Source of the DNA: Prosthecobacter debontii
GTDB lineage: Bacteria; Verrucomicrobiota; Verrucomicrobiia; Verrucomicrobiales; Verrucomicrobiaceae
Length of the DNA stretch: 64,000 nt
Assembly: GCF_900167535.1 (NCBI RefSeq)
Contig: NZ_FUYE01000018.1
Location: 1 to 64,000, forward strand
Direction: 5' to 3'
In this document: piece after piece, positions 60,745 through 64,000 of the stretch
How the letters are laid out: each line of letters starts with the position of its first letter
Position numbering within the stretch: the first letter of the stretch is position 1
Translations under genes and position numbers: made by a program
The notes under the pieces: model-generated
The model's input: the letters and a program-made list of their open reading frames with translations, nothing else
What the model was told of the DNA's origin: nothing
Database searches by the model: none

Positions 60745-61665
60745 CTAAACTGAGCCCGCGACGAAATCCGCATAGGCCGCACGGAGACCCTCCTCCAGCG
60801 ACACCTGCGGTAGCCACCCCAGGCTCTGGATGAGGTGGGAGTCCAGCAGCTTGCGTGGGGTGCCATCGGGTTTGGTCGAGTCAAAGCACAACTCACCTTC
60901 ATAACCGACGACGCGTTTCACAGTCTCGGCCAGTTCGCCAATGCTGCATTCCTGGCCACTGCCCACATTGACCCAGTCGGGCGGGTTTTCCAGATCCAGC
61001 AGGTGTAGGCAGGCCGCAGCCAGATCCTCAACATTCAGAAACTCGCGCAGCGGTTTGCCCGTGCCCCAGACGGTGACGCTCGGGACCTGGTCCACCTTGG
61101 CCTGATGAAAGCGCCGGATCAAACCGGGGATCACGTGGGAGTTTTCGGGATGATAGTTATCCCCTGGGCCATAGAGATTCGTCGGCATGGCGGAGTGAAA
61201 CGTCACCCCGTATTGCTGGCGGTAGTGTTGGCACAGTTTGAGCCCAGCGATCTTAGCCAAAGCATAAGCTTCATTGGTGCACTCCAGCGGACCGGTGAGC
61301 AGGCAATCCTCTGGCATCGGCTGGGGAGCCAGACGCGGATAAATGCAGGAGCTGCCGAGAAAGAGCAGGCGCTTTACGCCACTGTTATAAGCGGCGTGAA
61401 TCACATTCGCGGCCATTATGAGGTTATCGTAGATGAACTCAGCGGGGTAGGTACTGTTGGCGTGAATGCCGCCCACTTTGGCTGCGGCCAGAATGACGGT
61501 GTTAGGGCGGTTTTGGTCTAACCAATGTTCCACATCGGTCTGGCGGCGCAGATCTAGCTCCGCATGGGTGGCGGTGACGATGTCGGTTTCGCCGCGTTGG
61601 CGTAATGCACGCGCAATCGCGCTGCCCACCATGCCACGATGTCCGGCGATGTAGATGCGAGGCAT
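60745..61665 (-). CDS. fcl: GDP-L-fucose synthase
   Basis: Converts GDP-4-keto-6-deoxymannose to GDP-L-fucose with NADPH. The 306-residue protein has the Rossmann motif [31 protein letters not shown], the catalytic Ser/Cys segment LGSSCIYP, and the YALAK tyrosine-lysine pair. [19 protein letters not shown] completes the match and is diagnostic. It is encoded after gmd (68 bases), which supplies its substrate. The product is used for fucose-containing surface glycans. Confidence 0.95.
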   Translation of the reverse strand: MPRIYIAGHRGMVGSAIARALRQRGETDIVTATHAELDLRRQTDVEHWLDQNRPNTVILAAAKVGGIHANSTYPAEFIYDNLIMAANVIHAAYNSGVKRLLFLGSSCIYPRLAPQPMPEDCLLTGPLECTNEAYALAKIAGLKLCQHYRQQYGVTFHSAMPTNLYGPGDNYHPENSHVIPGLIRRFHQAKVDQVPSVTVWGTGKPLREFLNVEDLAAACLHLLDLENPPDWVNVGSGQECSIGELAETVKRVVGYEGELCFDSTKPDGTPRKLLDSHLIQSLGWLPQVSLEEGLRAAYADFVAGSV

Positions 61666-61733
61666 AGGGAGGAAACTCGGAAAGAGGGAAAGTTGAAAGG
61701 GGAGGCGCTTAGACGAAAGGGAAATTCAGCTTT

Positions 61734-62780
61734 CTACTTTCGCTTCTCGGCTTTGGCGAGGTCCCAGTCGGCAGCGGCCATGATCTGCACGAGTTCGGCA
61801 AAAGTGACCTTAGGCGACCAGCCTAACACACGGCGAGCTTTTTCAGGGTTGCCGATGAGCAGCTCAACCTCTGCAGGGCGGTAATAGCGCGGGTCCACCT
61901 TGACGCGCACCGTCCCGTTTTCATCCCGGCCCACTTCATCGGCTCCTTCGCCTTCGAAGGTCAGTGGCATGCCCACCGCCGCAAAAGCGTGCTCGCAGAA
62001 CTCCCTCACCGTGTGCGTCTCCTGTGTGGCGCAGACATAGTCGCTGGGTTGATCCTGCTGGAGCATGCGCCACATCATCTCGGTGTATTCGGGGGCGTAA
62101 CCCCAATCACGCTGGGCACTGAGATTGCCCAACTCCAAGGGTGTTTGGAGTCCCTCGCGGATGCGACCTGCCGCGCGGGTGATCTTGCGGGTGACGAAGG
62201 TCTCGCCACGGCGGGGGGATTCGTGATTGAACAAGATGCCGTTGCTGGCATGCAGGCCGTAGGACTCGCGGTAGTTTACCACGATCCAGTAGCCGTAGAG
62301 CTTGGCCACACCGTAGGGCGAGCGCGGGTAAAACGGAGTCTTCTCCGTCTGCGGTACTTCTTGGACCAAGCCATAGAGCTCACTGGTGGAGGCTTGATAA
62401 AAACGAGCACGCTTTTCCAGACCCACTTCCTTGATGGAATCCAGAAAGCGCAGGGTGCCTAGGCCATCCACTTCGGCGGTGTATTCCGGCACTTCAAAGG
62501 AAACCTTGACGTGACTCTGTGCGGCGAGGTTGTATATTTCGTTAGGCCCAATCTTTTCCAGGAGACGGTTCAGGTTGCTGGAGTCTGTGAGATCGCCGTG
62601 ATGAAGGAACAGGCGCTGATTGTAGATCTCTGGATCGTTAAAAAGATGCTCGATGCGCTGCGTGTTGAAGTTCGATGCACGACGGATCATGCCATGCACC
62701 GTGTAACCTTTCGCGAGAAGTTGCTCGGCAAGGTAAGAGCCATCCTGGCCTGTGATTCCGGTAATGAGAGCGATGGGCAT
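61734..62780 (-). CDS. gmd: GDP-mannose 4,6-dehydratase
   Basis: Makes GDP-4-keto-6-deoxy-D-mannose from GDP-mannose using bound NADP+. The 348-residue protein starts with [20 protein letters not shown]. It has [20 protein letters not shown], the catalytic [14 protein letters not shown] block, the [10 protein letters not shown] active-site pair, and [13 protein letters not shown]. With fcl downstream it forms the two-step GDP-L-fucose pathway. ugd lies upstream on the same strand, so this is a nucleotide-sugar operon for surface polysaccharide. Confidence 0.96.
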   Translation of the reverse strand: MPIALITGITGQDGSYLAEQLLAKGYTVHGMIRRASNFNTQRIEHLFNDPEIYNQRLFLHHGDLTDSSNLNRLLEKIGPNEIYNLAAQSHVKVSFEVPEYTAEVDGLGTLRFLDSIKEVGLEKRARFYQASTSELYGLVQEVPQTEKTPFYPRSPYGVAKLYGYWIVVNYRESYGLHASNGILFNHESPRRGETFVTRKITRAAGRIREGLQTPLELGNLSAQRDWGYAPEYTEMMWRMLQQDQPSDYVCATQETHTVREFCEHAFAAVGMPLTFEGEGADEVGRDENGTVRVKVDPRYYRPAEVELLIGNPEKARRVLGWSPKVTFAELVQIMAAADWDLAKAEKRK

Positions 62781-62789
62781 GGGGCGGAT

Positions 62790-62856
62790 AGTGATCAGTC
62801 TTCAGTAAACAGTATTCAGGATGGAGCGGTCAAGATGCAGCACTCACTGGGAACTG
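62790..62856. repeat. TCAGT-rich intergenic repeat remnant
   Basis: The gmd-ugd gap contains GTGATCAGTCTTCAGT, AACAGTATTCAGG and a later ACTGGGAACTGTTTAC. The first run resembles, in inverse, the repeat tract between cmk and plsC. It is probably a degraded copy of the same dispersed element. Confidence 0.35.
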
Positions 62857-62864
62857 TTTACGGC

Positions 62865-64000
62865 TCAATTCTTCTCCGGCAGCGGTTTGCCGATGGCATA
62901 GACCTTGAAGCCAATGGCTTCCAGCTTCGCCCGATCCAGGATGTTGCGGCCGTCGAAGATCCAGGCTGGCTTGAGCATGTGCTGGTAAATCTTTTCGAAG
63001 TCGAGCTGCTTGTAGGCGTCCCATTCGGTGAGGATGAGCAGGGCATGGGCTCCAGCCGCAGCTTCTTCAGCGGTGGCGGGGAAGCTTACACGGGAGTCAT
63101 TGGTGGCGAGTTCGAGATCCTTGCGGATTTGTTCGGGCTTCACCTTGGGATCGTGAATGGCCAGATTGGCGCGTTCTTCCAGCAGATCCTTACACACATA
63201 GATGGAGGCGGACTCGCGGGTATCGTTGGTGTCCTTTTTGAAGGCGAATCCGAGCACAGCGATGCGCTTGCCCGTGACGGTGTTGAAGAGAGTGCGCAGG
63301 ACTTTCTCGGAGAAGCGGCGCTTTTGCCAGTCATTCATCTGCACGACGTGCTGCCAATACGCGGCGACCTCAGGCAGACCGAAGTGACCACAGAGATAGA
63401 CGAGATTGAGCACGTCTTTCTGGAAGCAGGAGCCGCCAAAGCCCACCGAAGCTTTGAGGAACTTCGGTCCGATGCGGCTATCGGTGCCGATGGCGCGGGC
63501 GACTTCATCCACATCGGCACCGGTGGTTTCGCACAGGGCGGAGATGCTGTTGATGGACGAGATGCGCTGGGCCAGGAAGGCATTGGCCACCAGCTTGGAG
63601 AGTTCGGAGGACCAGAGATTGGTGGTGAGGATGCGTTCACGGGGCACCCAGTGGGCATAGACGCTAACCAACGATTCGACGGCAGTCTGTCCCTCGGGGG
63701 TCGTTTCTCCACCGATGAGGATGCGATCCGGAGCCGTGAGGTCAGCCACGGCGGTGCCCTCGGCGAGGAACTCGGGATTCGACAGTACCTGATGTTTCAG
63801 TCCCTTGCCGTTGGAGGCCAGGATGGTCTTGATGGCCTCCGCAGTGCGCACCGGGATGGTGCTCTTTTCGACGATGATCTTCGGCTCGGTGACGACTTCG
63901 GCAATGGTGCGCGCGACGGCTTCGATGTATCGTAAATCTGCGGCTTTTTCCGCCCCCATACCAAAGGTCTTGGTCGGTGTATTGACACTGACGAAAATGA
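62865..64000 (-). CDS. ugd: UDP-glucose 6-dehydrogenase (5' part outside window)
   Basis: Oxidises UDP-glucose twice to UDP-glucuronate with NAD+. The visible part (about 378 residues) continues without a stop to the window end. The reading upstream of ATG 63959 is [20 protein letters not shown], a conserved inner segment, so that ATG is not the start. The catalytic-cysteine motif [15 protein letters not shown] is present. [18 protein letters not shown], the second nucleotide-binding part, and [16 protein letters not shown] match UGDH. Together with gmd and fcl it supplies precursors for acidic, fucosylated polysaccharide. Confidence 0.94.
   Translation of the reverse strand, partial: IFVSVNTPTKTFGMGAEKAADLRYIEAVARTIAEVVTEPKIIVEKSTIPVRTAEAIKTILASNGKGLKHQVLSNPEFLAEGTAVADLTAPDRILIGGETTPEGQTAVESLVSVYAHWVPRERILTTNLWSSELSKLVANAFLAQRISSINSISALCETTGADVDEVARAIGTDSRIGPKFLKASVGFGGSCFQKDVLNLVYLCGHFGLPEVAAYWQHVVQMNDWQKRRFSEKVLRTLFNTVTGKRIAVLGFAFKKDTNDTRESASIYVCKDLLEERANLAIHDPKVKPEQIRKDLELATNDSRVSFPATAEEAAAGAHALLILTEWDAYKQLDFEKIYQHMLKPAWIFDGRNILDRAKLEAIGFKVYAIGKPLPEKN

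Noticed and set aside
62511-63935. Plus-strand frame of 474 codons opposite gmd and ugd
   Set aside because: Both minus-strand enzymes carry complete diagnostic motifs; the plus frame is Gly/Asp/His-rich with no domain.
1-64000. CRISPR arrays, rRNA genes, insertion sequences or prophage
   Set aside because: No regularly spaced direct repeats, rRNA landmarks, transposase, integrase or phage structural genes were found on either strand.

Overview
The window looks like chromosomal DNA of a Verrucomicrobiota bacterium of the Prosthecobacter/Verrucomicrobium type. This is inferred from gene content, not from a marker search. Exported families typical of the Planctomycetes-Verrucomicrobia group are common: planctomycete-type cytochrome c with leucine-rich repeats, Tat-exported Gfo/Idh oxidoreductase, DUF1080, DUF4886, FG-GAP and NHL proteins, and neutral ceramidase. 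There are also two Ser/Thr protein kinases, a large ECF-like sigma factor and a Gram-negative set of envelope genes. No rRNA, CRISPR array, transposase or integrase was seen.

Layout. 0-12 kb: a tRNA-like 3' end, a membrane protein with a dead archaemetzincin domain, glgC, a hairpin-rich convergent intergenic region (4518-4772) that may be a structured RNA, then minus-strand genes for exported enzymes, peptide deformylase and ExbD. 12.3-36.7 kb: a type IV secretion (T4SS) locus. Its plus-strand arm carries a VirD4-like coupling ATPase, two large proteins sharing an almost identical 152-residue C-terminal domain, a cyclic-nucleotide-binding protein and a Ser/Thr kinase. Its minus-strand arm is a 16-gene run: VirB2-, VirB3-, VirB4-, VirB5/TrbJ-, VirB6-, two VirB8-, VirB9- and VirB10-like proteins, three lipoproteins, a ClpB-like AAA+ ATPase and small accessory proteins. 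A sigma factor gene and a second Ser/Thr kinase lie just upstream of it. No relaxase, VirB11 or VirB1 is visible, which suggests protein export rather than conjugation.

36.7-42.6 kb: exported esterase/LamG, an EamA transporter, an orphan protein and FG-GAP. 42.6-48.7 kb: a housekeeping cluster, dnaN-lipoprotein-tyrA-aroA-cmk-plsC. 48.7-56 kb: a two-component pair whose regulator lacks the sigma-54 loop, gluconokinase, purU, a VOC protein, a RodZ-like protein, an HU/IHF protein and RNase HIII. 56-59.5 kb: two NHL-repeat proteins and a small DUF6799-like protein. 59.6-60.7 kb: a coiled-coil protein. 60.7-64 kb: nucleotide-sugar genes fcl, gmd and ugd (cut by the window end).

Working model. A chromosomal T4SS exports effector-like proteins, one a probable Ser-Asp-His hydrolase, through the coupling ATPase using the shared C-terminal domain as a signal. 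A TGTCACA element followed after about 16 nt by a CTAAT-like element lies upstream of the VirB operon, the VirD4 operon, the hydrolase, both kinases and the distant coiled-coil gene at 59.66 kb. This suggests one regulon, possibly driven by the sigma factor encoded inside the locus. The match was found by eye and needs a genome-wide motif search.
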